Positions 1-8,203 of a DNA stretch of 64,000 bases are shown here, piece after piece. The translations under genes and the position numbers were made by a program. Position 1 is the stretch's first letter, and every line of letters starts with the position of its first letter. The stretch is from CAZNNH01 sp964574335. GTDB lineage: Bacteria; Acidobacteriota; Vicinamibacteria; Fen-336. The notes under the pieces are model-generated. The model did no database searches, was not told the DNA's origin, and saw only the letters and a program-made list of their open reading frames with translations. The DNA lies in NCBI GenBank assembly GCA_964574335.1, contig CAZNNH010000002.1, positions 40,249 through 104,248 of the forward strand, in the 5' to 3' direction.

Positions 1-51
1 GACCTTCGGGGTCTCGTCCGGCGGCCCGAAATCCAGCCCCTGCTGCTTCAT
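1..51 (-). CDS. 5' end of an unidentified gene, cut by window edge
   Basis: An ATG at 51 (minus strand) opens a frame reading MKQQGLDFGPPDETPKV that runs off the left edge, so only 17 residues are visible and the product cannot be named. The start is supported by a TAGAAT -10-like hexamer at 66-61, about ten bases upstream, which would give an almost leaderless message. The same 5' end (start codon and flanks) reappears as a degenerate copy at about 1328-1382 after the next gene. Confidence 0.4.
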   Translation of the reverse strand, partial: MKQQGLDFGPPDETPKV

Positions 52-92
52 GGTGGCTCGATTCTAAGCCGTTTCGCGTGTGCCACAGGCGG
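28..92 (+). repeat. Imperfect direct repeat, copy a (flanks MEMO gene)
   Basis: About 55-60 bases around the start codon of the left-edge gene (core CGTGTGCCACA at 76-86) are about 80% identical to 1328-1382. The repeat covers the reverse-strand ATG, part of its upstream region and the first few codons. Confidence 0.6.
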
Positions 93-186
93 CTTCACAG
101 GGTCTTTGTGCGGCAGCGCACCCTTCGCGGCCCCCGGCCGCTTGCCGCGGCCCGGCGGCGGGTCTACCGTGGGGCCGGAGGTGACC

Positions 187-1326
187 ATGTCCCGCCCGTC
201 TCCGATCGCGCTCGCCGTCGTCCTGACCGCCACCCAGTGCTACGCCCAGGCCGCGCTCCCGCCGGCCGGACCCCGGCCCACGCTGGAGGAGGTCCGCAAG
301 GGCATGGGCATCGCCTCCGAGGGCGAGGTCCGGGGGCAGTTGGACATCGTGGGCTTCGCATCCACGGCCGAGCAGATGGCCCGGGTCTGGGAGCTGGCGG
401 GCGTCCCGCCCACCCCCGAGGCGCTCGATCCCCTGCCCGAGCCGGGCGTGGTCGGCGCCATTTGCGCGCACGACGACTACCTGTATGCCGGGCGGGTCGA
501 CCGGCGGGTCCTGTCGCTGGTCACCGCCAAGACGGTGGTCCTGGTGGGCGTCTTCCACAAGTACCGGCGCTTCGGCGTCCACGACGCCCTGGTCTTCGAC
601 CCCTACCGCGCCTGGCGCGCCCCTGACGGGGAGATCCGCGTCTCGGAGCTGCGCGAGGAGCTGCTCGCCGGCCTGCCGCCCGACGGCCGCCTGCAGGAGG
701 CCGCCATGCACGACGCCGAGCACTCGATCGAGGCGCTGGCGTTCTGGCTCAGGCACCGACGGGCCGACCTCGAGATCGTCCCCATCATCGTCCCCTCCAC
801 GTCGTTCCCGCGCATGGAGGAGCTGGCGGCCCAGCTCGGGCGGACGCTGGCCGCTTCGATGAAACGCCGGGGCTGGGTGCTGGGACGCGACGTGGCGATC
901 GTGATGTCGGCCGACGCCGTCCACTACGGCGCCGACTTCCACTACTCCCCCTTCGGCGAGGGCGGGATCGAGGCGTACACCCAGACGGTCGACCAGGACC
1001 TGGCGCTGCTCCGCGGCCCTCTCGCCGGTCCGGTCTCCGCCGAGAAGGCGCGGCAGTTCTTCGCCACCTGCGTGAACCCGGACCAGCCGGACGAGTACCG
1101 CCTCACGTGGTGTGGCCGCTTCTCGATCCCGATGGGGCTACTCCTGCTCGCGGAGACCGCGCAGGCCCTGGGCTTCCCCGCCCCGGTGGGGGTCCCGGTA
1201 GCCTACGGCACCTCGGTGGGTGGGCCGGAGCTGCCGGTCCGTGAGGTCGGGATGGGCGAGACGGCGCCGGCCAACCTCTATCACTTCGTGGGCCTTCCCG
1301 GCGTGGCCTTCACGCTGCCCGACTGA
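187..1326 (+). CDS. Exported MEMO1-family protein (AmmeMemoRadiSam system protein B type)
   Basis: A 379-residue protein with an N-terminal signal peptide (hydrophobic ALAVVLTA core, likely cut after YAQA) followed by a MEMO1 domain. The three metal-site positions known from the family are present: H95 in AHDDYLYAG, H124 in GVFHKY and C309 in WCGRFSIPMG. The family is a dioxygenase-like metal-binding fold, often encoded with AMMECR1 and radical-SAM partners; neither partner is in this window. The start at 187 is chosen because a near-perfect Shine-Dalgarno GGAGGTGA lies at 177-184; an earlier in-frame ATG at 106 has no such site. The signal peptide places it in the periplasm, which is unusual for the family. 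Specific substrate unknown. Confidence 0.8.
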   Translation: MSRPSPIALAVVLTATQCYAQAALPPAGPRPTLEEVRKGMGIASEGEVRGQLDIVGFASTAEQMARVWELAGVPPTPEALDPLPEPGVVGAICAHDDYLYAGRVDRRVLSLVTAKTVVLVGVFHKYRRFGVHDALVFDPYRAWRAPDGEIRVSELREELLAGLPPDGRLQEAAMHDAEHSIEALAFWLRHRRADLEIVPIIVPSTSFPRMEELAAQLGRTLAASMKRRGWVLGRDVAIVMSADAVHYGADFHYSPFGEGGIEAYTQTVDQDLALLRGPLAGPVSAEKARQFFATCVNPDQPDEYRLTWCGRFSIPMGLLLLAETAQALGFPAPVGVPVAYGTSVGGPELPVREVGMGETAPANLYHFVGLPGVAFTLPD

Positions 1327-1327
1327 C

Positions 1328-1382
1328 ACCACCCCCTGCCGTTCATGGCGGCTCGCTTGGCGGCCGTTTCACGTGTGCCACA
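1328..1382 (+). repeat. Imperfect direct repeat, copy b (flanks MEMO gene)
   Basis: Second copy of the element at 28-92, in the same orientation and immediately after the MEMO stop codon; core CGTGTGCCACA at 1372-1382. It forms part of the DUF481 gene's upstream region. The reverse-strand reading frame that copy a opens is not maintained here. Confidence 0.6.
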
Positions 1383-1437
1383 ATGCCGATGCTCAGGCAT
1401 TGCCATCCAGCTTTCACCCACCGAAGGAGGGGCCCCC

Positions 1438-2301
1438 ATGCTGTCTCGCGTCGCGCCGGCGGTTGTCGGGCTCGGGCTGCTGCTCTTCTCGCCGTCCCTG
1501 TCGTCGGCCGACGAGGAGAAGCCGCCTGAGCTCGGCTGGGGCGCCGAGGCCGAGATCAGCTACGTTCAGGCCTCCGGGAACTCGGACGCGAAGACGTTGG
1601 GGCTCAAGGCCCGCATCGAGCGCAAGTGGGCGAGGTCGCGGCTCGAGCTCAAGGCCTCGGGGCTGCGGGCCAGCTCGGGCGAGCGCGAGCGCACCGCGGT
1701 GGGGACCGAGGAGACCTTCGTGGTCGAGGAGCGGTCGACCTCCGAGCTGAAGGCCGAGAACTACCTCCTGAACGGGCGCCTCGAGCGCAAGGTCAGCGAG
1801 CGCTTCTTCTGGAACGTGGTCGCCACCTGGGAGCGGGACCGCTTCGCCGGGATCGACAACCGCACCCAGGGGGTGCTCGGCGTCGGCAACACGCTGATCG
1901 ATCGCGAGCGCCTCAAGCTCAGGACGACCTACGGCGCGACCCTCACCCATGTAGTGAAAGTCGACGAGAGCCCGGATGCCGACCGCACGTTCTTCGGCGC
2001 CCAGCTCACCTGGGTCCTCGAGGTGGGTCTGGGCCAGAACGCCAAGTACACGAACACCCTCGACCTCGACGACAACCTCGAGGAAGTGAAGGACTTCCGG
2101 GTCGACATGGTCCACGGCCTGTCCGCCTCGGTGACCAGCCACCTGGCCCTCAAGGTGAGCCTGCAGTGGCTCTACCGAAACCGCCCGGCGCTGGTGGAGG
2201 TCCCGCTCACGTCGTCGGAAGGCGAGCTGGCCGGCACCGTCCTGGTCCCCCTCGAGAAGCTGGACACCAAGCTGACCACGGCGCTGGTGATGAGCTTCTG
2301 A
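1438..2301 (+). CDS. DUF481 family outer-membrane protein
   Basis: A 287-residue protein with a clear signal peptide (MLSRVAPAVVGLGLLLFSPS, cut near SSA-D) and then alternating polar/hydrophobic strands typical of the DUF481 (YdiY-like) outer-membrane beta-barrel family: the opening GWGAEAEISYVQASGNSD and the WERDRFAGIDNRT stretch match the family pattern, and it ends in an aromatic residue (MSF), as outer-membrane proteins often do. The start at 1438 has a strong AGGAGGGG site 5-10 bases upstream. It is probably an integral outer-membrane protein of unknown specific role; some family members respond to salt. It follows the MEMO gene by 111 bases on the same strand. Confidence 0.8.
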   Translation: MLSRVAPAVVGLGLLLFSPSLSSADEEKPPELGWGAEAEISYVQASGNSDAKTLGLKARIERKWARSRLELKASGLRASSGERERTAVGTEETFVVEERSTSELKAENYLLNGRLERKVSERFFWNVVATWERDRFAGIDNRTQGVLGVGNTLIDRERLKLRTTYGATLTHVVKVDESPDADRTFFGAQLTWVLEVGLGQNAKYTNTLDLDDNLEEVKDFRVDMVHGLSASVTSHLALKVSLQWLYRNRPALVEVPLTSSEGELAGTVLVPLEKLDTKLTTALVMSF

Positions 2302-2557
2302 ACGTCAAGGGTGTCAGGATTGACAGCAAAGGACCTGGAGGCGGGTCTGGAAACGGGCAATGCTGAGGCAATGCATCCTGGCTGCGTTTCGAGGCTGCCT
2401 GATGCTGTCGAATGGAGGCTCGACAAGACCCAGGGTTCAGCCCCTCAACCGGTCGCCGTAACGTGCTCGGAGACGGGAAGGGTTGGGGCAGCCACGGCAA
2501 CGGGGCAGACGAGGTGGCGTAGCGGCGAGGCGCTGACCTGAGCAGCGAACCGCTCGT

Positions 2558-3019
2558 TCAGCGCTTGAGCCGAGCGTCGGCGTCTGCCGAGAACTTGAGC
2601 TTCTTGATGCCGGTCTCCTGGCGCACGTAGAACGTCCCTTTGACCTTGGCCTTGACGCGATCGCGAAGTAGGACCTCGCGGACGGCGCCGGGCACCCTCA
2701 AGAAGTTGACGTCGAAGCGCGAGTCGACCTTCTTCTCCGCGAAGCCGATGAGCTCGAGGCCGTCCGCTACGTATCCACGGCCGAGCCGGTGGCCGTTGAG
2801 CGACAGCTCGTACTCGAAGCGCTCGATGAGCAACGGCTCCGGGTTGGGGTTACGAACCCTAAACGAGACGTCGAGCGCGGCACCGGTCACGCCGACGTCG
2901 CCCATGTGCAAGCCATCGACGATCAGCGTTGGAGGCTTCAGAGAGGCGCAACCGGCCAGCGACACCGCTCCACACAGAACCGCCGCCACCCGCCTGGCCC
3001 TCCCGATCGTTCCCTTCAT
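2558..3019 (-). CDS. LEA type 2 family lipoprotein
   Basis: A 153-residue protein beginning at the ATG at 3019, chosen because it opens a lipoprotein signal sequence (MKGTIGRARRVAAVLCG...LAGC, lipid-attachment Cys in LAGC-A). The mature part (about residues 30-150) has the beta-rich LEA14/WHy pattern, with VSFRVRNPNPEPLLIERFEYELSL-type strands containing the diagnostic N-P-N. Such proteins are probably membrane-anchored in the periplasm and are linked to stress tolerance in other organisms; the exact role here is not evident. An in-frame ATG 20 codons earlier exists, but it would bury the signal peptide. A TATCGT hexamer lies just upstream of the start. Confidence 0.7.
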   Translation of the reverse strand: MKGTIGRARRVAAVLCGAVSLAGCASLKPPTLIVDGLHMGDVGVTGAALDVSFRVRNPNPEPLLIERFEYELSLNGHRLGRGYVADGLELIGFAEKKVDSRFDVNFLRVPGAVREVLLRDRVKAKVKGTFYVRQETGIKKLKFSADADARLKR

Positions 3020-3136
3020 GGTCGAGACGATAGCATGAATGAAGGACTCGGGTTCGGCCGCGATCACCGCACGAGGCAAGCTCCGCCCCGGCCAACGGCC
3101 GTAGCCCTGCTCCGACGACCGCCGTCGCCTCTGCCA

Positions 3137-3463
3137 ATGCGGCGCAGGGGTCCCGTCGGCTCAGGTGGCGCTCGGGTGGTCGCCGAGATGGACGGCCGCA
3201 AGATCACCGCGGAAGAGCTGGAATCGCGGATCGCGGGAGAGTTCACCCGACTCCGTCAGGAGGAGTACGAGCTTCGCCGTGGTGCCACTCTGTGCACCGC
3301 CCGGCACCACAGGCTCTCGTTCAATACGCATCCCGAGGATGCGGGACTCCCCGGCGGGGCAGTCCGCACCGGAGGCGCGCAGGACGGATCAGGGGTGCCG
3401 AGGTGGCCGCCGGTGAGGAAGAATCTACAAACCGCCTCCCTTCAGGCCGCTGAGCCCACGTGA
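3137..3463 (+). pseudogene. Truncated SurA-N/parvulin-like gene start
   Basis: The frame reads RVVAEMDGRKITAEELESRI and continues through AGEFTRLRQEEYELRRGA, ending at about 3285. This is the characteristic N-terminal motif of SurA-N/PrsA-type chaperones or the related thioredoxin-domain proteins (VAxVDGxxIT...EL...L...EYELRR). After LRRGA the frame continues to 3463 with low-complexity, shadow-like sequence and no recognisable domain, so I read it as a 5' fragment of a lost gene. There is no signal peptide or ribosome site in front. Expression of a 108-residue product cannot be excluded. Confidence 0.4.
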
Positions 3464-3530
3464 TCTCCGGAGCACCCACGCATCGTCGAGCGCGCCCCGA
3501 ACGGCACGGACGTTGCGCCGCAGCCCTCGA

Positions 3531-4130
3531 CTACTCCGGCAGGCGGCCTCCGACCACGCGCTTGGCCAGCTCCCCGCCCCGGAGCATCTGGTTCGCGGCG
3601 ACTCCGTTGATTACACCGATCGTCTCGAGCGCGACGGTCGAGGGGTAGGCGCGGCCGAGCTCGGGCAGCGCCACCTGCCGGCCGAGGCTCACGAGTTTGA
3701 TGCGCCTGGGCTGGACCTCCAGGTACCGCGAGTCCGTGAGACGGGAGAAGCTGCGGATGGCCGCGTCGAACGCGTTCTGATAAGCCGGGAAGCGCTCGGC
3801 CGGCGTGTAGCCCAGGATGCGGTAGATCTTGGCGTCGTAGGACACGAAGCAGACCTCGCCCCGGAGCGAACCTTGCTCGGTCGGGGCCTCGAAGAACGCG
3901 GTGTACGCGGGGAGGCCGCCGATCGTGTCACGTCCGGAACGGCCGGCCTGGACTCCCTCCTGCGAGAAGAACTGGCGCGCCGCCTCCTCCGGCGACGCGC
4001 CCTGGGCGAGGGTGAGGGCGAGGATCGCGTCCTGGGCCTCGCTCACCCCCACCACGGCCTGCCGATGATTCTGCGTGCGGAAGCCGCGCGGGAACGTGAG
4101 CTGGAAGCGGAGATCGGGGTGGTCGGGCTT
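3531..4130 (-). pseudogene. C-terminal fragment of an M48-family Zn-metalloprotease
   Basis: The minus-strand frame encodes the tail that follows the catalytic domain in BepA/YfgC-like M48 proteases: LRFQLTFPRGFRTQN near 4115, then AVVGVSEAQDA, GLPAYTAFFEAP, a QPRRIKLVSLG segment and the LysM-like closing region ending RVVGGRLPE. The HExxH catalytic domain and signal peptide are absent and nothing recognisable precedes about 4130. A GTG at 4055 could start a 174-residue product, but homology continues upstream of it, so this is a truncated gene. The fragment lies between two copies of the 10-mer TGATCTCCGG (3461-3470 and 4134-4143). Confidence 0.65.
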
Positions 4131-4313
4131 GGTTGATCTCCGGGGGGGCAGTCTGCTCTGTCCCGCGCCGGGTCGTTGCCCCCCAGAACGGCCACGCCGC
4201 GGGAAGGAGGATCGGGGCTACGAGACGGCGGGTCAGCAGGGCCCGTCACCCTGAAGGCGACGACTTCGGCGGCAGGGGTGTACCCGCGACGAGCCCTCGG
4301 CATGAGGATTCAG

Positions 4314-4397
4314 GCCGTGAGCTGTCGTTTTCGGGCTGTGAACGGCGGCTTCAGAGCCGTGAACTGTGGCCCCTGGTCCGCGAGCTGAAGCCGTCAA
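4314..4397 (+). repeat. Four imperfect repeats with exact 21-bp period
   Basis: Units start at 4314 (GCCGTGAGCTGTCG), 4335 (GCTGTGAACGGCGG), 4356 (GCCGTGAACTGTGG) and 4377 (TCCGCGAGCTGAAG). Spacing is exactly 21 bases each time. They lie in the 370-base stretch between the protease fragment and the 3' end of the DUF4143 gene, where I see no other gene. In one plus frame the first three units read AVSCRFR/AVNGGFR/AVNCGPW. Confidence 0.55.
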
Positions 4398-4427
4398 CGG
4401 ATCGCTTCGAGCGCCCGGCGCGGGCGT

Positions 4428-5678
4428 CTACAGCCACTCCCACGGAATCGCCCGCACCCGTCGAGTGAGCTGCTGCGGCTCCGGACATCGGCAGACGACC
4501 AGGCCGCGCCGGGCGCGGCGCGGGAACTCGTCGAGGAAGACCTCGAGATGCCTGGCGTCGACTGGCCGGGGCCGGGAGGTCCACTTCACCTCGATCGGGA
4601 CGTCCTCTTGAGGGGCCTCCCATACCAGGTCGGCCTCCACGCCGTACGTGGTCCTCCAGAAGCTCACGCGGTGACCCCGGCCCGCGTAGCCGGCACGGCT
4701 GATCAGCTCCGTCGCCACCAACTGCTCGAGGAGGGTGCCGCCGAGCTCGTCTGGCACTTGACGAGGCAGGAGCAGCTCCGCAGCGGCGTTGCGAACGCCG
4801 AGATCAAAGAAGTAGAAGCGGGGCGCCGTCAACAGGCGCTTGCGCGTGCGTCCCTGGTAGGCCAGCATCCAGTATCCGACGAAGGTGTCGACCAAGACCT
4901 GGTAGTAGCTCTTGAGGGTGCTCGCCGGGATGCCGCTCTCCTGCGACAGCCGGGCCACGTTGAGCTGCCGGCCCGACTCGATTGCCGCCAGTCGCAGGAA
5001 GGCGGCGAAGGGGCCCAGGTCCCTGACCAACGCCTCGCGACGGATCTCCTCCTCGAGGTAGTGCTCGACGTAGGCGGCCAAGGTGGCCTCGGCGCTTGCC
5101 CTCGTCTCGGCGCGAATGCCGGGGAGGCTGCCGAGCCGCAGGAGCCGGGTGAGGGGCAGGGAAGGGAACGGCGGTGTGGGCGGTGGGGCCGCCCTCTCAC
5201 GGCGGGACCCTCCGGGCGCCGGCAGGGCCGCCGCGCCGCTCTGCTCCGTGGCCACCTCCCACCCGCATACTGGAAACAGCCGGTAGACATGGCTGCGCCC
5301 TGGCAGCAGGTTCGCGGAGCGGGCCTTCAGGCGTCGTGCCGAGCTTCCGGTGAGGTAGAACTGCCAGCGCCTCGGGGAGGCGTCATACAACCCCTGCACC
5401 TCGTCGAGGAGGGCCGGCACCTTCTGGATCTCGTCGACCACCACCGCCCGCACCGAGTTGGGTAGGGCCCGTACCTCCCGGGAGAAGGCGCTCGGATCGG
5501 TCTCGAAGCGGCGCCTCTCTGGGGAGGACTGCAGATCGAAGAAGCGAGCCTCCGGGCGCGAGAGCAGGTGTCGCAGGAGCAAGGTCTTCCCGGTCTGGCG
5601 GGCCCCGAACAGAAGCCTGACCTTGTTTCGCGACACCGTTCCGGCGAGGGTGCTCTCGAGGAACCGACGACGGTACAT
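4428..5678 (-). CDS. AAA_14/DUF4143 ATP-binding protein
   Basis: A 416-residue protein of the widespread AAA_14 plus DUF4143 family. The N-terminus carries a Walker A (GARQTGKT, about residues 26-33) and a Walker B (VVVDEIQK, about residues 99-106); a sensor-like LTGSSAR follows. The C-terminal half is DUF4143 with the nuclease-like ending GVEADLV...VPIEVKW, which resembles a PD-(D/E)xK core. It is full length. The cellular role of the family is not settled. The ATG at 5678 is favoured by a TAGAAT hexamer at 5694-5689 and a palindrome over the same bases; the leader would be only a few bases. Gene neighbours on both sides are unrelated, and the left flank is a gene graveyard. Confidence 0.85.
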   Translation of the reverse strand: MYRRRFLESTLAGTVSRNKVRLLFGARQTGKTLLLRHLLSRPEARFFDLQSSPERRRFETDPSAFSREVRALPNSVRAVVVDEIQKVPALLDEVQGLYDASPRRWQFYLTGSSARRLKARSANLLPGRSHVYRLFPVCGWEVATEQSGAAALPAPGGSRRERAAPPPTPPFPSLPLTRLLRLGSLPGIRAETRASAEATLAAYVEHYLEEEIRREALVRDLGPFAAFLRLAAIESGRQLNVARLSQESGIPASTLKSYYQVLVDTFVGYWMLAYQGRTRKRLLTAPRFYFFDLGVRNAAAELLLPRQVPDELGGTLLEQLVATELISRAGYAGRGHRVSFWRTTYGVEADLVWEAPQEDVPIEVKWTSRPRPVDARHLEVFLDEFPRRARRGLVVCRCPEPQQLTRRVRAIPWEWL

Positions 5679-5683
5679 GGCGA

Positions 5684-5725
5684 TGTTGATTCTACTTGAA
5701 CATCAACATATCTGTGTGGATTCTA
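5684..5725 (-). promoter_or_regulatory. Promoter with overlapping palindrome for the DUF4143 gene
   Basis: TGTTGAT at 5684-5690 and ATCAACA at 5702-5708 form a perfect 7-bp inverted repeat with an 11-base spacer. The reverse-strand -10-like TAGAAT (5694-5689) lies across the left arm and spacer; a second TAGAAT is at 5725-5720. The region is AT-rich compared with its surroundings. This layout suits autorepression or another DNA-binding regulator, which is an inference. Confidence 0.45.
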
Positions 5726-5813
5726 CAGGGCACGGGATGGCCGGCCCTGGCCGGGCCGCGCGAGCTTGGGCGAAGGGTCCGGGCCCGCAGCAGGCGGCCC
5801 GTGGCTGGCCGGC

Positions 5814-6371
5814 CTATGCCTCGTCCTGCAGGAGCTGGACCTCGAACACGCAACGCTTGCCGCCCCGCAGGACGGACTCCTTCAACGACACGCGGACCTT
5901 CTTCCCGGTCACGGTCTCCCAGGTGCCCTTGTGCCAGCCGAGGGAGCAGTTGCAGACGACGGGCGGCGTGCGGGCCCCGACGCTGATCAGAGGGCAGAAG
6001 CAGTCGCTGCGCTCCGGGGAGGTGATGGTGATGACGCCCCTCTCCCGATCGACGGCCACGTCATCACCGGACGCGGTCTGCCTGATGTGTGTGCGGTAGC
6101 CCTCCAGGTCCCCACGATACTGCTCCAGCCGGGGATCGGTGGACGAGCAGTAGAGGCCCAGCTCGAGCAGGGTCGCGTCGAGCTCCTTCTGGTCCAGCTT
6201 TTCGGACAGGATGCCGATCAGCCGGGCGTAGCGGCGCTTGACGAAGCCGAGGCGCCAGTCTTCCGACGGGGCGGCATCGGCGGCGCTCGAAGTGGCCGGC
6301 ATGACCCCACCGGCCACGAGGCAGGCGCACAGGCCACCCGAGCACTGCTTGAAGAAGTCGGTTCTATTCAT
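5814..6371 (-). CDS. Exported Cys-rich protein of unknown function
   Basis: A 185-residue protein that I cannot name with confidence. It starts MNRTDFFKQCSGGLCACLVAGG, a possible signal segment although it lacks an RR pair, and then has a helical region (residues 35-115). The C-terminal third has a cysteine array (CFCPLI, VCNCSLGWHKGTWE) followed by VRVSLKESVLRGGKRCVFEV. That ending, G-x-x-V-x-V-x-x-x-E-S-x-x-x-G-x-x-x-C-x-F, resembles the tail of V4R-like or ATC-hydrolase-like small-ligand proteins (DUF6144 is another possibility). The four clustered cysteines could hold a metal or heme. It stands alone, 214 bases before pepD's 3' end. Confidence 0.5.
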   Translation of the reverse strand: MNRTDFFKQCSGGLCACLVAGGVMPATSSAADAAPSEDWRLGFVKRRYARLIGILSEKLDQKELDATLLELGLYCSSTDPRLEQYRGDLEGYRTHIRQTASGDDVAVDRERGVITITSPERSDCFCPLISVGARTPPVVCNCSLGWHKGTWETVTGKKVRVSLKESVLRGGKRCVFEVQLLQDEA

Positions 6372-6585
6372 CCGTGGACTCCGGTCTCCATCGCGTCGTG
6401 GAAGGGCTGGGCCGAACGCCAGGCATCCCCGGCGACGGCCCAGAGGCTAGCACGTTGCGCGGGAGCGGGGGATTCGTCGTTCCTCCTCTACCAGGACCCG
6501 GCGGAGGCACTTCCCCACCATGGTCTTGGGCAGCTCGTTCGCCGTCCTGGTCCCCCTCGAGAAGCTGGGGCCGGTGGGGAGAGGC

Positions 6586-8034
6586 CTACTTGTAGGACTT
6601 CATCAGCGCGGCCATGAAGTCCCACACCTGGCCGATGGTCTCGATCTCGATCTTCTCGTCCGGCGAGTGGGGGTTCTTGATGGTCGGGCCGAAGGAGATC
6701 ATGTCCATGCCGTCGTACTTGGCGCCGATGATGCCGCACTCCAGGCCGGCGTGGATGATCTCGACCACCGGCTCCTTGCCGAACATCTCCTTGTACAGGG
6801 CCACGCACTTGGCCAGGAGCGGCGAGTCCATGTTGGGCTTCCAGGCCGGGTAGCCGCCACCGCTCTCTGCCTCGCCGCCAGCCAGCCGGGCCAGGGCCTC
6901 GATCTGGGCGGTCAGCCGGTCCAGCTTGTCCATGTTGGACGAGCGCTGGGAGGACATGACCTCGACCTGGTTCTGGCCGAACTTGACCGTGGCCATGTTG
7001 TTGGAGGTCTCCACCAGGCCCTGGATGTCGTTGGACATCTCGTAGACCCCGTGGGGGAAGGTCAGGATGTAGTCCAGCACCTTGCGGGTCTCGGCCGCCG
7101 ACAGGGCCTTGCCCTCGCCCTCGCCCGGCTCGAGGCTCAGGGCCACCTTGGGATCGATCTTGGCGCACTCGGCCTTCAGGGTGGCGTCGAGGCCGGAGAT
7201 GATCTCGGCCGCTCGGTCGGCTTCGCCGGCCGGAAGGTAGACCAGCGCCTCGGCGTCGCGCGGGATGGCGTTGTGGGCCGTGCCGCCGGCGATATCGGCC
7301 ACCCGCAGATCCATGGCCGCGGCCAGTCGGTCCAGGGTCAGGGTGAGCACCTTGAGCGCGTTGGCCCGCTGCTCGTGGATGTCCACGCCGGAGTGGCCGC
7401 CGCGCATGCCGCCGGCCACGACCCGGAAGGCCTTGTGGCCGGAGGGCGCCGCCTCGGGCGCGATGGGCAGAGTGGTGTGGGTGTCCTTGCCGCCGGCGCA
7501 GCCGACCGTGAACACGCCCTCGTCCTCCGAGTCCACGTTGAGGAGCACCTTGCCCTTGATGAAGCCGGGCTCCAGGGCGGTGGCCCCGGTCAGGCCGGTC
7601 TCTTCGTCCACGGTGAACAAGAGCTCCAGCGGAGGGTGGGGCGTGTCCCTGTCCAGGGCCGCGGTCAGGGCCATGGCCAGGGCGATGCCGTTGTCCGCGC
7701 CCAGGGTGGTCCGGTCGGCGGTCACCCAGCCGTCCTCGAAGGTCAGGCCGATGGGATCCTTGGTGAAGTCGTGGGTCGAGTCCTTGGTCTTCTCGCAGAC
7801 CATGTCCATGTGCCCCTGGAAGACCAGGGCCGGGGCCTTCTCGTAGCCGGCGGTGGCCGGGACGTCGATGACCACGTTCATGACCTTGTCGGTGCGGGCT
7901 TCGAAACCGTGCACCTTGGCCCAGGCCAAGAGCCAGTCGGCGATGGCCTTCTCGTTCTTGGAGCAGCGGGGGATCTTGTTGATCTCCTCGAACAGCCCGA
8001 CGATGGTCTTGGTCTTCGCGTGTGTGAACTCCAT
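6586..8034 (-). CDS. pepD: Aminoacyl-histidine dipeptidase (peptidase D, M20 family)
   Basis: A 482-residue cytosolic dipeptidase of the PepD/M20C family, the usual full length. Visible hallmarks are GHMDMVCEK (first metal ligand His and Asp), GADNGIALA (bridging Asp), FTVDEETGLTGA (catalytic and ligand Glu), the NVDSEDEG ligand and the closing IHAGLECGII with the last His. It hydrolyses Xaa-His and other dipeptides, feeding amino acids from peptide uptake. The start at 8034 is preceded by GAGGATGCC. The gene stands alone, with only a short remnant upstream. Confidence 0.93.
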   Translation of the reverse strand: MEFTHAKTKTIVGLFEEINKIPRCSKNEKAIADWLLAWAKVHGFEARTDKVMNVVIDVPATAGYEKAPALVFQGHMDMVCEKTKDSTHDFTKDPIGLTFEDGWVTADRTTLGADNGIALAMALTAALDRDTPHPPLELLFTVDEETGLTGATALEPGFIKGKVLLNVDSEDEGVFTVGCAGGKDTHTTLPIAPEAAPSGHKAFRVVAGGMRGGHSGVDIHEQRANALKVLTLTLDRLAAAMDLRVADIAGGTAHNAIPRDAEALVYLPAGEADRAAEIISGLDATLKAECAKIDPKVALSLEPGEGEGKALSAAETRKVLDYILTFPHGVYEMSNDIQGLVETSNNMATVKFGQNQVEVMSSQRSSNMDKLDRLTAQIEALARLAGGEAESGGGYPAWKPNMDSPLLAKCVALYKEMFGKEPVVEIIHAGLECGIIGAKYDGMDMISFGPTIKNPHSPDEKIEIETIGQVWDFMAALMKSYK

Positions 8035-8203
8035 GGCATCCTCCTCGCATCCCCGGCCGTGGACCGGGAGGTGGGGTCACTCGTGTTGGGGCCATCCACG
8101 GGGTGCGGCCCTCGGTGGGCGATGCAAGACCGGCGGTTCGAGAGGCTGCGGGTGGGGCTCTTGAGTAACCGCGAACCCGTCACCTCGGTTGCCTCGACGC
8201 TCT

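Noticed and set aside
2302..2557. Possible gene after DUF481
   Set aside because: The 256 bases contain only a weak similarity to the leader of the DUF481 gene (around 2357 versus 1381) and no frame with a start signal.
3513..4136. Plus-strand frame opposite the M48 fragment
   Set aside because: The minus strand has clear protease-tail similarity; the plus frame has none.
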